The notes beneath the pieces are model-generated. The model did not search any database and was not told where the DNA came from. It saw only the letters and a list, made by a program, of their open reading frames with translations. A DNA stretch of 64,000 nt. It comes from Haliea sp964022665. GTDB lineage: Bacteria; Pseudomonadota; Gammaproteobacteria; Pseudomonadales; Halieaceae. The stretch is from contig CAXIDF010000001.1 of the NCBI GenBank assembly GCA_964022665.1, forward strand, positions 496,001-560,000, given 5' to 3'. The position numbers and the translations under genes were made by a program. This document shows, in pieces, positions 52,714 to 61,201 of this stretch. How positions within the stretch are numbered: the stretch's first letter is position 1; the number at the start of each line of letters is the position of its first letter.

Positions 52714-53613
52714 TCAGGGGGCTTGGCGATACGGGTCCGGCTGGCCGGGCGGGCGGTGGCGAAAGCGTTTGTACTCCCACTGGTATTGGGCGGGTGCCTC
52801 GCGTACGCAGGCCTCCACGGAACGGTTGAGCGCGCCGGTCGCCACAACGGGGTCCGGGTCGGCGATGCCGTCCTCACAGCGACGCACCACCAGCCGGAAA
52901 CCGCGGCTGTCGGGCAGGCGTTGGCACCAGGTCATCAGCGGCACAGCAGCAGACTTCTGCAGCAGTTTGCTTACCAGCGTCATGGTGCGTACGTCCATGC
53001 CGAAGAAGGGGGCATAGGCACTGCCGGCAGCGCGCGGGCTCTGGTCGGGCAGAATGCCCGAGACCTCTCCCTCGCGCAGCAGGCTGATCAGGCGCGCCAG
53101 GCCGCGTCGGTCTCCCGGTACCAGTTCCGAGCCGTGTCGGCTGCGACTCGCTGTCATGTAGGCTTCAAATCCGGGCAGTGATGGGGGGCTGTAGAGCGCG
53201 GCCATTCGGTAGCGCGAAGAGAAATACAGGCCGCAAAGCTCCCAGTTGCCCAGGTGCGGCGCGAGCAGGAGCAAGCCCTTGCCGCTCGCTCGTGCTTCTG
53301 TGAGCAGCTCTTCGCCCTCGATTTCCTGCACCAGGCCCAGGCAACGCTCTACCGGCCACTCCCAGATCAGCGGAATTTCCATCGCGACGCGCCCTGTGTG
53401 CTCCAGGCTCTCACGCGCCAGCTGTTTGCGCTCGCTTTCGCCCAGCTCCGGGTAGGCAATCGCCAGGTTGATCTGCGTCACACGGTTGGAGCGGTTGGGA
53501 ATGCGCCCTATCAGTCCGCCCAGCAGGGCGCCGATGCGCTGTGCCATGGCCAGGTTCAGTTTGCCCACCAGCCGAATCAGGCCAATCAGTAGACGTGCGC
53601 GTGTCAATGCCAT
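52714..53613 (-). CDS. Lipid A late acyltransferase (LpxL/LpxM family)
   Basis: A 299-residue membrane-associated acyltransferase. The catalytic H-x4-E/D motif is HLGNWE near residue 118, in the LLAPHLGNWELCGLY block; SGILPDQSP and YAPFFGM are further family signatures. It transfers a fatty acyl chain from acyl-ACP to lipid A. It follows another member of the family by 60 bases and precedes the CDP-glycerol gene by 48. The glutamate in place of aspartate groups it with homologues whose chain preference I cannot predict. Confidence 0.92.
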   Translation of the reverse strand: MALTRARLLIGLIRLVGKLNLAMAQRIGALLGGLIGRIPNRSNRVTQINLAIAYPELGESERKQLARESLEHTGRVAMEIPLIWEWPVERCLGLVQEIEGEELLTEARASGKGLLLLAPHLGNWELCGLYFSSRYRMAALYSPPSLPGFEAYMTASRSRHGSELVPGDRRGLARLISLLREGEVSGILPDQSPRAAGSAYAPFFGMDVRTMTLVSKLLQKSAAVPLMTWCQRLPDSRGFRLVVRRCEDGIADPDPVVATGALNRSVEACVREAPAQYQWEYKRFRHRPPGQPDPYRQAP

Positions 53614-53673
53614 GTATCGAGTGCCCCACCAGTGCCCGCGGGGGTAAACGCTACCACCCTGTGCGCAGGCATG

Positions 53674-54621
53674 CTATGCATCCCTGCGGTAGAGGTCGGG
53701 GTCCTGCGGAGCGGGGCGTGTCTTGAAGCGCCGGTGCATCCACAGGTATTGCTCGGGGTGGCGGCGCACTTCCTGTTCGATCGTGGCATTGATCAGCGCA
53801 GCATCGGCGATGTCATCCCCCGTGGGAAAATTCTCCAGTGGTGGGTGAAAGTAGATATCGTAGCCCACGGCATCAGTGCGACGGAAGTGACTGAAGGGCA
53901 GCACCGCACAGCCACTGCGCTCGACGATACGCGAAGTCGCCGTGATCGATGCAGTCTCAACGCCAAAGAAGGGGGCAAATACGATGCCTTTGCGCCCGTA
54001 GTCCTGGTCGGTGGCATACCAGATCGTGCGATTCTCGCGCAGCCGGCGAAGCAGGCCGCGCAGGTCCTTTGCCGACAGCGCAACACCATAGTGCCGCTCG
54101 CGCGCGCGCGTCATCACCGCATTAAGCAGCGCATTGTTGTGGTCGCGCTGCATGACATCAGCCTCGACAAATCGGGTCACCAGCGTGCCGCACAGGTCCA
54201 GCGAACTGTAGTGCCCGCCAAGCGCCAGGATACCCTTCCCCCTCTCCAGCGCGCGGGTCACATGCTCAAGGCCGTGCACACGCGTGGCAGGCAGGAAGGC
54301 GGCAGGGTTGCGGAACCAGGCGAGGCCGATTTCGAGAATTCCCACCCCGTTCGAGTGGAACGCACGCCGCGCAAGACGTACCTGTTCTTCGCGACTGAGC
54401 TCGGGAAAACACAGCGCAATGTTGACCTCGGCAATATGCCGGCGCCTGGGCAGAATACGATAGGCCAGTTCGCCGACACCTTTGCCCAGCCACCATTGCA
54501 CGCGCAGGGGAAAGCGCGCCAGCAGCCACATCAGGCCAATCAGCAGCCAGGTCGGCCACCACCTCGGGTGCAGATAACTGCGATACTGCGTATCACGGGT
54601 GCGTTGCCGTGTCGTGCTCAC
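53674..54621 (-). CDS. Lipid A late acyltransferase (LpxL-like)
   Basis: A 315-residue lipid A acyltransferase. N-terminal helix WPTWLLIGLMWLLARFP anchors it in the inner membrane; the catalytic H-x4-D motif is GGHYSSLD near residue 137; IWYATDQDYGRKG and FAPFFGVETAS follow. It is closer in length and motif to LpxL (306) than the downstream gene. It is the first gene of the minus-strand operon and is divergent from waaA, so lipid A acylation and Kdo addition are regulated from one region. Confidence 0.93.
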   Translation of the reverse strand: MSTTRQRTRDTQYRSYLHPRWWPTWLLIGLMWLLARFPLRVQWWLGKGVGELAYRILPRRRHIAEVNIALCFPELSREEQVRLARRAFHSNGVGILEIGLAWFRNPAAFLPATRVHGLEHVTRALERGKGILALGGHYSSLDLCGTLVTRFVEADVMQRDHNNALLNAVMTRARERHYGVALSAKDLRGLLRRLRENRTIWYATDQDYGRKGIVFAPFFGVETASITATSRIVERSGCAVLPFSHFRRTDAVGYDIYFHPPLENFPTGDDIADAALINATIEQEVRRHPEQYLWMHRRFKTRPAPQDPDLYRRDA

Positions 54622-54751
54622 GTGGCGGCATACCTTGTACGAAATCGGGGCTCAAGTTTAGCAGCCCTGCAGGGGCAGGCGGGAATAGTTCCACAGCAGG
54701 TGGCCCGAGCTTTGGGTAGAATGTGGCGCAGAGCCTGTTATCGGAATCGTC

Positions 54752-56032
54752 ATGCTGCGTGCGTTGTACTCTTTCGTGTTCCGCCTCGCGCTGCCTTTTG
54801 TGCTGCTGCAGCTGTGGTGGAGTAGTCGCGGCGGTGCGGGGCCTCATGGCAACTGGCGCGAGCGCCTCGGTTGGGTGTCGCCAGCTCCGACGCCTGTGGT
54901 CTGGGTGCACGCCGTGTCGGTGGGTGAAACCATCGCCGCGGCGCCCTTGGTGAACGCGCTGCTGCAACGTCACCCCGGCTGCCGGATTCTGATGACGGCG
55001 ATGACCGCCACCGGTTCCGCGCGCGCGCGCGCCTTGTTCGGCGATCGCGTGCAGTACGCCTACTCTCCCTACGATACACCGGGTGCCGTGTCGCGCTTCC
55101 TGGACCGTGTGCGTCCCGCGGCGCTGGTGATCATGGAAACGGAGCTGTGGCCCAACATGGTCGGGCTCACCGAAGAGCGGGGTATTCCTGTGGTGCTGGT
55201 GAATGCCAGATTGTCCGAACGCTCGGCGCGGGGCTACCGGCGTATCTCCGGGCTGGTGCACCCGATGGTGGCACAGTTGGCCTGGATTGCCGCACAGGGC
55301 GCTGATGACGCGCGCCGTTTCCGCGCCATCGGCGCCTCGCCCGAGCGTGTGTCGGTCACCGGCAGTATCAAGTTTGATGTTGTTGTCGACCAGCGTTTGC
55401 GAGCAGCGGCACTGCGTTTGCGCGCGCAGCTGGGAGAGTCGCGGCCGGTGTGGATTGCCGCGAGCACCCACGATGGAGAAGACGAACAGATTCTTGTCGC
55501 CCATCGCCAGGTGCTACAACATCAGCCGGACGCGCTGTTGATGCTGGTGCCGCGTCATCCGGAGCGTTTCGATGCCGTGGCGCAGCGCGCGCAGTCGCAG
55601 GGTTTTACCCTCACGCGCCGGTCTGCCCCCTCAATAGCCGCCGCTCAGGTGTACCTCGGCGACACCATGGGGGAGCTGCTACTACTCTACGGCGCCGCGG
55701 ACATCGCCTTCGTGGCCGGCTCACTGATTCAGCGCGGCGGACACAACCCGTTGGAGCCGGCGGCCTGGGGGCTGCCGGTGCTGGCGGGCCCGCATGTTTT
55801 CAACTTCGAGGCAATTTACGCGGCATTGGAGGAAGCCGGGGGGCTGGTGGCGGTACGGGGGGCCGAAAGCCTTGCCAATGCGGTGCTTGCGCTGTTTGCC
55901 AACGCGGAGCAGCGGCGGCTCACGGGGGCATGTGCAGCGGCCTTGATCGAGGCGAATCGTGGGCCTTTGCAAGCGGTGCTGGAAGGGCTGGAGCAACATC
56001 TTCCCGTGCTCAGTGATAGTCCCAAAAACTGA
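54752..56032 (+). CDS. waaA: 3-deoxy-D-manno-octulosonic acid transferase (Kdo transferase)
   Basis: A 426-residue GT-B enzyme (family GT30). An N-terminal membrane helix (residues 1-20) is followed by VWVHAVSVGETIAAAPLV with the catalytic Glu, and MTATGSARARALFG. The C-terminal half has AASTHDGEDEQIL and AGSLIQRGGHNPLEPAAWG for CMP-Kdo binding. It adds Kdo to lipid IVA. Length matches E. coli WaaA (425). Whether it adds one or two Kdo residues cannot be read from motifs; the Kdo-kinase-like gene nearby hints at a single Kdo. Confidence 0.96.
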   Translation: MLRALYSFVFRLALPFVLLQLWWSSRGGAGPHGNWRERLGWVSPAPTPVVWVHAVSVGETIAAAPLVNALLQRHPGCRILMTAMTATGSARARALFGDRVQYAYSPYDTPGAVSRFLDRVRPAALVIMETELWPNMVGLTEERGIPVVLVNARLSERSARGYRRISGLVHPMVAQLAWIAAQGADDARRFRAIGASPERVSVTGSIKFDVVVDQRLRAAALRLRAQLGESRPVWIAASTHDGEDEQILVAHRQVLQHQPDALLMLVPRHPERFDAVAQRAQSQGFTLTRRSAPSIAAAQVYLGDTMGELLLLYGAADIAFVAGSLIQRGGHNPLEPAAWGLPVLAGPHVFNFEAIYAALEEAGGLVAVRGAESLANAVLALFANAEQRRLTGACAAALIEANRGPLQAVLEGLEQHLPVLSDSPKN

Positions 56033-56037
56033 GGAGG

Positions 56038-56571
56038 CTAGAGGCTGCCGATCAGCGCTTCGCGCAGGGCGGGGCGGCTGGTGTCCGGGGAGAGCCAGAT
56101 GGCCACGAAATGCTCACCAAAATCAGCATCGTCGATAACGCCCAGTTTCTTGCCGTTGAAGTAGAAGGTGCTGCGGTTGGCGGTGTCGATCTCCAGGGCA
56201 ATCACGTCGTTTTTGCCCACGTCCGGCCACAGGTTGCTGAGCTGCGACAGCCACTGGTCGCGGCGTTCATGGGACAGCTGCAAGTGGTCCCACTCCTCAC
56301 CGGTCTGCTCTACCAGCGCCTGCGCGGCGAAATCCCGCAGGTACTGGATTTCCAACCGCAACGGTCGCTGGGCGTTCTCGTAGCGCCCGTTTTCGGTATA
56401 CAGCCTTGAATCGTACACTGACCAGAACATTACGTTGAGACGCGCCTCGCCCACCAGTTGCAGGTTTTCCGCCGGCGGCGTCGCGGTTGCCACAGGCGTA
56501 TTGCTGGCGGCGGTCGATATGGCGAGCGTGCAGGCAAGGCTGAGTAAGAGGCTCGTACACAGGCGTTTCAT
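56038..56571 (-). CDS. Chalcone isomerase-like (Chalcone_3) exported protein
   Basis: A 177-residue protein with a signal peptide (residues 1 to about 22, ending STA|AS). NVMFWSVYDSRLYTENG at the start and FYFNGKKLGVIDDADFG near the end match the chalcone isomerase-like family (PF16036), which in bacteria has no known enzymatic activity. A lipid-binding role is inferred from family structures. ATG 56571 lies seven bases after the DUF2878 stop, so the two form an operon. Confidence 0.85.
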   Translation of the reverse strand: MKRLCTSLLLSLACTLAISTAASNTPVATATPPAENLQLVGEARLNVMFWSVYDSRLYTENGRYENAQRPLRLEIQYLRDFAAQALVEQTGEEWDHLQLSHERRDQWLSQLSNLWPDVGKNDVIALEIDTANRSTFYFNGKKLGVIDDADFGEHFVAIWLSPDTSRPALREALIGSL

Positions 56572-56578
56572 GTTGCAG

Positions 56579-57130
56579 TTACTCCTTGGCCTGAAAGAGG
56601 CGTTGCTGCAGGTAGTATAGCGTGGGCAGTGCGAGCGACCAGATGGCAGCCATGAGCAGCAGGCTCTGCCAGAGCGGCCAGCCAAACTCCACCGCACCCA
56701 GGCGGCTACCGGCATAGTAGTTGAACGGGAGCACCAGTGCGCCGGCGGCGGCTGTGAGCCACGGGCGCGTGGCGAAGAACACCAGGCTGCGCCCCAGGGT
56801 TGTGGCGAACGCCAGCCACAGGCAGCAAAGCCACAAAGGAAGGAAGGCCCCACCGGGGAACTGGAAGATACCTGCAGCGCTGAGGACGGCATCGACGGCC
56901 ATGCCAATGCCGCCCAGCAGGGCCAGTTGACCGAGCTCGCGCAAACGCTGTGGCACCAGCGCAAAATGCAGGCCGATCAGTCCGAGGGTGACGGCCAGCA
57001 GCGCATCCTGACCCAGCACAGCACAAAACCAAGTGGTCTGGAACCAGAGGGCATTGAACCACGCCTTTTCCGTCATTTGGCGGGCAAAAGGCCGCGCAAT
57101 GGGTGCATTGTCGGCGAGGGGGTTGCTCAT
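56579..57130 (-). CDS. DUF2878 family membrane protein
   Basis: A 183-residue inner-membrane protein with five or six helices, of the DUF2878 family. WFNALWFQTTWFCAVLGQ is the conserved start and FPGGAFLPLWLCCLWLAFATTL the family's core. The function is unknown; it is commonly adjacent to a chalcone isomerase-like gene, and in many genomes to cyclopropane-lipid genes, which are absent here. ATG 57130 is the first in-frame start giving the usual length. Confidence 0.85.
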   Translation of the reverse strand: MSNPLADNAPIARPFARQMTEKAWFNALWFQTTWFCAVLGQDALLAVTLGLIGLHFALVPQRLRELGQLALLGGIGMAVDAVLSAAGIFQFPGGAFLPLWLCCLWLAFATTLGRSLVFFATRPWLTAAAGALVLPFNYYAGSRLGAVEFGWPLWQSLLLMAAIWSLALPTLYYLQQRLFQAKE

Positions 57131-57194
57131 GGGGAGATCCCACGTGATTGGAGTGTTGTTACGCCGCCCCCCGGCCGCCGGATCAGTCTGTCGG

Positions 57195-57779
57195 TCAGTG
57201 GCCCGGTTTGGTGCCGTGCACGCCCAGATAGTGTGAACTCAGGGTAGGCACCGCGTCCAGTGGCTCGTTGATCTCGTAGAGACGCTCGTAGCGGGTCTCA
57301 CGAATGAGCCAGCGACCATCTTCTTTCACGTAGCGGTCCCAATAGAGTGCCGTGCCGGTGGTGAGCGACTTGTAGTCCAGCTGCCACATGTGGTCCGCCA
57401 GGTACCAGATGCCGGTGGCTTCGGTGGCGCTGAGAATCTGGATCTCCGGTTGGTGGCCGTTGTGATGACCAATGGTGCCGGCATTGAAGGCGCCACCGAT
57501 GTTGGCCAGATAGTCATCACGACCGTCGACCTTCCATTCGTAGGTGCCGCCCTTGAAGTGTACCTCAACATCCCGATGGAACAGTGGGGCCAGTTCTTCC
57601 AGGTTGGCAGTGTCGATGCAGCGAAAATAGGTGTGCTTGAGCTGCTTGATGGCCTCAAGGTCCATCAACTGTTGAATATTGCGGCGCAGCCCCTCGAGGT
57701 CGGTGCCGGTGGCTTCCAGCGGCAAGCCTTCCTTGATGCCCATGGTGGTCTTGTTCAGTTTCTGGCGCTCTGTGCTCAT
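57195..57779 (-). CDS. NTF2-like (SnoaL-type) protein
   Basis: A 194-residue protein with an NTF2-like cone fold: LEAIKQLKHTYFRCIDTANLEELAPLF is the typical start helix, and GHHNGHQPEIQI and YWDRYVKEDGRWLIRETRY the strands that line the pocket. Members include steroid isomerases, dehydratases and ring-hydroxylating dioxygenase beta-like proteins. A small-molecule isomerase or dehydratase in the neighbouring catabolic island is possible. ATG 57779 has Shine-Dalgarno GGGGAGGGA. It is divergent from the TetR gene. Confidence 0.85.
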   Translation of the reverse strand: MSTERQKLNKTTMGIKEGLPLEATGTDLEGLRRNIQQLMDLEAIKQLKHTYFRCIDTANLEELAPLFHRDVEVHFKGGTYEWKVDGRDDYLANIGGAFNAGTIGHHNGHQPEIQILSATEATGIWYLADHMWQLDYKSLTTGTALYWDRYVKEDGRWLIRETRYERLYEINEPLDAVPTLSSHYLGVHGTKPGH

Positions 57780-57966
57780 GGTTCCCTCCCCGGGTTTATT
57801 GTCGTCACGCCGCAGTCTAAGCGGCGCACCGGCGGGGGTCACCACGGCGGAGGCTGAATAGTTAAGCCCAGCGCAGGGTTGTCGTAAACTTGGCATCCAA
57901 ACGGGTTCAGGTAGCGGCGTATATCCCCGGAAGGCGAGACTTGTCGCCGGAGGCCTCGTTATACTG

Positions 57967-58671
57967 ATGGCCACGGCCGATCCGAAGCAGCGGTATGACG
58001 ACACCCCGATGACAGCAAGCGCCGGCAACAAACAGCACAAGCGATCCTCGCAGACCCGTGACACACTGATAGCCACGGCGGAATGGCTCTATGCCAGCCG
58101 GGGGATTGATAGCGTGTCACTGAACGAGATCCTGGCCGCCTCCGGACACAAGAACCGCAGCGCCATGCAGTACCACTTCGGCAACCGCGAGGGGTTGCTG
58201 CAGGCGATCATTGATCGTCACTCGCAGCAGGTGTACGCACTGCGCGCCGCCTTCATGGACAGCGTCGACACCACGGCCTGTTCCGGCCCGGCACTCGCCG
58301 CCCGCGTGTTTGTACAACCCATCGCCGATTACATGGATGCCGAAACAGCCGGCATTCACTACGTCAAGATATTGTCGCAAATGACCGTGCAGAACACGGC
58401 ATTGATCTATGGTCTTGAGAAAGCACCGGTCACCCTGACCATGGACCCGAGGCACCGTCGTATCGCCGCGGATGCGCTCTCCCACCTGGGAAAAACGGAA
58501 GCGAACCGCCGCACTTTTCTATCAGTGGGCATGGTGTTTCACTCGCTGGCGGATATCTATCGCCTGAAGGACATTGTCCATAAACCGGACGAGTTGTCTG
58601 ATCGGCGCCGCATGGTCGAGCAGGTCGTCTGTGCCCTGCAGGCCTACTACGCAGCCCCCGCCTGGCAATAG
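57967..58671 (+). CDS. TetR family transcriptional regulator
   Basis: A 234-residue regulator. The helix-turn-helix (residues about 30-75) contains ASRGIDSVSLNEILAASGHKNRSAMQYHFGNREGLLQAIIDRH, shown here in full only as its role: it matches TetR_N. The C-terminal ligand domain is unrecognised. It lies between the NTF2-like gene and the alcohol dehydrogenase gene, whose upstream inverted repeat is a natural target. The start is ATG 57967, with GGAGG 13 bases upstream; ATG 58009 is an alternative. Confidence 0.92.
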   Translation: MATADPKQRYDDTPMTASAGNKQHKRSSQTRDTLIATAEWLYASRGIDSVSLNEILAASGHKNRSAMQYHFGNREGLLQAIIDRHSQQVYALRAAFMDSVDTTACSGPALAARVFVQPIADYMDAETAGIHYVKILSQMTVQNTALIYGLEKAPVTLTMDPRHRRIAADALSHLGKTEANRRTFLSVGMVFHSLADIYRLKDIVHKPDELSDRRRMVEQVVCALQAYYAAPAWQ

Positions 58672-58730
58672 GTGGGAGTGATGTAGTGCCCGGTCGGCGG
58701 TTCAACAATCCACGATACCGTCGTACCATA

Positions 58731-58748
58731 TTAATGCGTTCACATTAA
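58731..58748. promoter_or_regulatory. Inverted repeat TTAATG-N6-CATTAA, probable TetR operator
   Basis: A perfect 18-base inverted repeat with six-base arms, 60 bases after the TetR stop and 64 before the alcohol dehydrogenase start, where the promoter of the latter should lie. Size and symmetry fit a TetR dimer site. Binding is not shown. Confidence 0.6.
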
Positions 58749-58812
58749 AATTTGCATGGCGGGGCGGTTGGGCGATACTGTTTTCCCACTGCGACCAATC
58801 AGGTGAGCCGCC

Positions 58813-59838
58813 ATGACAACCATTCCACTGGCACGCATACATGCCCCCAACGACGTCAGGCTCGATACCGTCGAGATGCCGCGACCGGGGCCGGACGATG
58901 TCCTGATCCGCGTGGAGCGCTGCGGTATCTGCGGCTCCGACATTACCTATGCAAAGTTGGGTGGCATTCCGGGCACGGTCAGCCCGTTTGCGCTGGGTCA
59001 TGAATTTGCCGGGGAGATCGTCGAGACCGGGGCGAATGTAGCGCATCTGGCGGTGGGTGACCGGGTGGTGGTCAACCCCGAGGCCGCGGCAAACCGTATC
59101 GGCAGCTCCGGTCTTCGAGGCGCATTCTCTCCCTATATTGTGTTCGAAAACGCCGCCGCCGCCCCTCAAGGCATTCTGCCCCTGCCGCCAGGGCTGGACT
59201 ATGACACGGGTGCGTTGGTGGAGCCGCTCTCGGTCGGCATGCATGGCGCCAATCAGGGCAAGGTGAGCCGTGGCGACAAGGTCGTGATCTTCGGCGCTGG
59301 CCCGGTGGGGCTGGCGGCCGGTGTGGCGGCTAAATACTTCGGCGCCGAGAGTGTGGTGATTGCCGACCTCTCCGAGCGCCGCCTGGGGACGGCACGTGAG
59401 TTGGGCTTGGAAACTTTCAGTGCGGGCAGCGAGTCTCTGACTGCGTTTCTACGCCGGACGCATGGCACGGTGACGAACGACCCGCTGCTCGGCGACCAAC
59501 CGGCCACCGATGTGTTTATCGAGGCAACGGGAGTTGGCGCGGTCTTCACTGAACTCTGCGAGAGCGCGCGCAAAGGCGCCCGTATCGTTGTGGTGGGTGT
59601 GCATTTCCAGCCGGTTGAGCTCAACATGATCAACCTGTTGATGAAAGAGCTGGTGATCACGGCGGCCACGCAATATCCCGTGGAATTCCCTGAGGTGCTG
59701 GACATGCTCCAGTCGGGCGCCGTGGATGTGCGCCCGATGATCAGTCATCACTTTCCCCTGTCGCAGTTTGTCAGCGCCTTTTCCCAGGCGCAAAAAACGG
59801 ATGAAGCGGTCAAGGTTATTGTGGACTGCCAGAAATAA
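58813..59838 (+). CDS. Zinc-dependent alcohol dehydrogenase (MDR, threonine/sorbitol dehydrogenase-like)
   Basis: A 341-residue medium-chain dehydrogenase. The catalytic zinc site is Cys37 (RCGICGSD), His63 and Glu64 (GHEFAGE), and the NAD motif is GAGPVGLAAGV. The structural zinc lobe, normally four cysteines after NPE near residue 90, is absent: the segment AAANRIGSSGLRG has none. It should oxidise an alcohol or polyol. It opens the plus-strand catabolic island behind the inverted repeat, so TetR control is likely. Confidence 0.9.
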   Translation: MTTIPLARIHAPNDVRLDTVEMPRPGPDDVLIRVERCGICGSDITYAKLGGIPGTVSPFALGHEFAGEIVETGANVAHLAVGDRVVVNPEAAANRIGSSGLRGAFSPYIVFENAAAAPQGILPLPPGLDYDTGALVEPLSVGMHGANQGKVSRGDKVVIFGAGPVGLAAGVAAKYFGAESVVIADLSERRLGTARELGLETFSAGSESLTAFLRRTHGTVTNDPLLGDQPATDVFIEATGVGAVFTELCESARKGARIVVVGVHFQPVELNMINLLMKELVITAATQYPVEFPEVLDMLQSGAVDVRPMISHHFPLSQFVSAFSQAQKTDEAVKVIVDCQK

Positions 59839-59875
59839 TGACAAGCAGGGTTAGCTGCCCGACGAGGTTACCAGT

Positions 59876-61174
59876 ATGCGTACACCCATCTATAAAACAC
59901 GCCGCGTAGCGCCTGCCGCGGCAGAATTCGACCAGAACCACCGGCGGGTCAACGACTTTATCGTCATGTCCGAAGGGGCGTCGAACGTTTATCTGATTGA
60001 AACCCCCGAAGGTGCCATTCTGATCAACAGCGGTATGGGCTTTGAGGCGCCCGTACACCTGCACAACCTGCAGTCGCTATCGAACTTCACCGATGTGAAA
60101 TACCTGATAACAACCCAGGGCCACGTGGACCATGTGGGGGGCGTGCAATTCTTTCGCGACCGTCATCCCGGATTGAAGTACATTGCGCAAGCGGGCAACG
60201 AGGAGCACCAGCAGTACGACCAGCGCCTGGGTACCTTCCGCAATGCGCGCTCTGCGTTCCGCTTCCAGGACGACTTCATGGGCGTGTTCCAACGCTATGC
60301 GCAGGCCGGCTACACCGATATCAATGCCCAGGATCGCCCCACGCCGGATCTGGTGTTCGAGAGCCGCCACGCCTTCTCCCTTGGCGGCCTGGAGGTCGAG
60401 TTGATAGCGGCGAAAGGTGCGGAGACCAACGATTCCCTGGTGGTATGGCTTCCGCAGCACGGTATCGTATTGACCGGCAACCTGTTCGGCTGCCCATTCG
60501 GTCATTTTCCCAACCTGGTGACTATCCGCGGCGATCGCTACCGGGATGCACTGACCTGCGCTGCGGCCGCACAGACTGTTCTCGACCTCAATGCCAGTTT
60601 GCTGCTCTACGGCCACCACGAACCCGTTGTGGGCGCGCAGGTCATCCGCGAGGAGATCGAGGCCTACCGCAACGCGTTGCTCTACGTGCACGACCAGGTT
60701 GTTACCGGCATGAACGCGGGCAAGGACCTGCACACGCTGCAAGCGGAAATCGAGCTGCCCGCTGCCTACGAGGTAGGGCAGGGCTATGGCACAGTGTGCT
60801 GGAGTGTGCGCGCCATCTGGGAAAACTATGCGGGCTGGTTCAAGCATGACTCCACCACCGAGTTGTATGCCGTGCCGCAGCAACGTATCCACAGTGACCT
60901 GGTGGAGCTGGCGGGAGCGGATGCCCTGTTGCAGCGCGCCCGTGACAAGCATGCACAGGGTGAACCCGAGGCAGCACTGCATCTTCTCGATATCCTGCTT
61001 CACCATGACGCAGCCAATGAAGATGCGCGCACACTGGCGGTAGCGGTGCACGAGGGCTTGCTGGCAGATGCCAGGCAGTTTGCCCACACCGGAAACTTCT
61101 GGCTCGAGGGCTGGCTGGAAAGCCGGATCAAGAGCCTCAAGGGCACAGACACCCCATCGTTGCAATTCAAGTAG
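59876..61174 (+). CDS. MBL-fold protein with alkylsulfatase-type dimerisation domain
   Basis: A 432-residue protein: an MBL domain (residues about 25-255) and a C-terminal dimerisation domain (about 275-410, containing IWENYAGWFKHD) as in linear alkylsulfatases of the SdsA/BDS1 type. The metal motif H-x-H-x-D-H is altered: QGHVDH at 81-86 has Gln where the first zinc ligand should be. The remaining His, Asp and His are kept. It may hydrolyse a sulfate ester or another substrate with changed metal use. The sulfotransferase gene follows after 27 bases. Confidence 0.87.
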   Translation: MRTPIYKTRRVAPAAAEFDQNHRRVNDFIVMSEGASNVYLIETPEGAILINSGMGFEAPVHLHNLQSLSNFTDVKYLITTQGHVDHVGGVQFFRDRHPGLKYIAQAGNEEHQQYDQRLGTFRNARSAFRFQDDFMGVFQRYAQAGYTDINAQDRPTPDLVFESRHAFSLGGLEVELIAAKGAETNDSLVVWLPQHGIVLTGNLFGCPFGHFPNLVTIRGDRYRDALTCAAAAQTVLDLNASLLLYGHHEPVVGAQVIREEIEAYRNALLYVHDQVVTGMNAGKDLHTLQAEIELPAAYEVGQGYGTVCWSVRAIWENYAGWFKHDSTTELYAVPQQRIHSDLVELAGADALLQRARDKHAQGEPEAALHLLDILLHHDAANEDARTLAVAVHEGLLADARQFAHTGNFWLEGWLESRIKSLKGTDTPSLQFK

Positions 61175-61201
61175 ACCGCACACAATTCGTACAAGGAGTC
61201 G

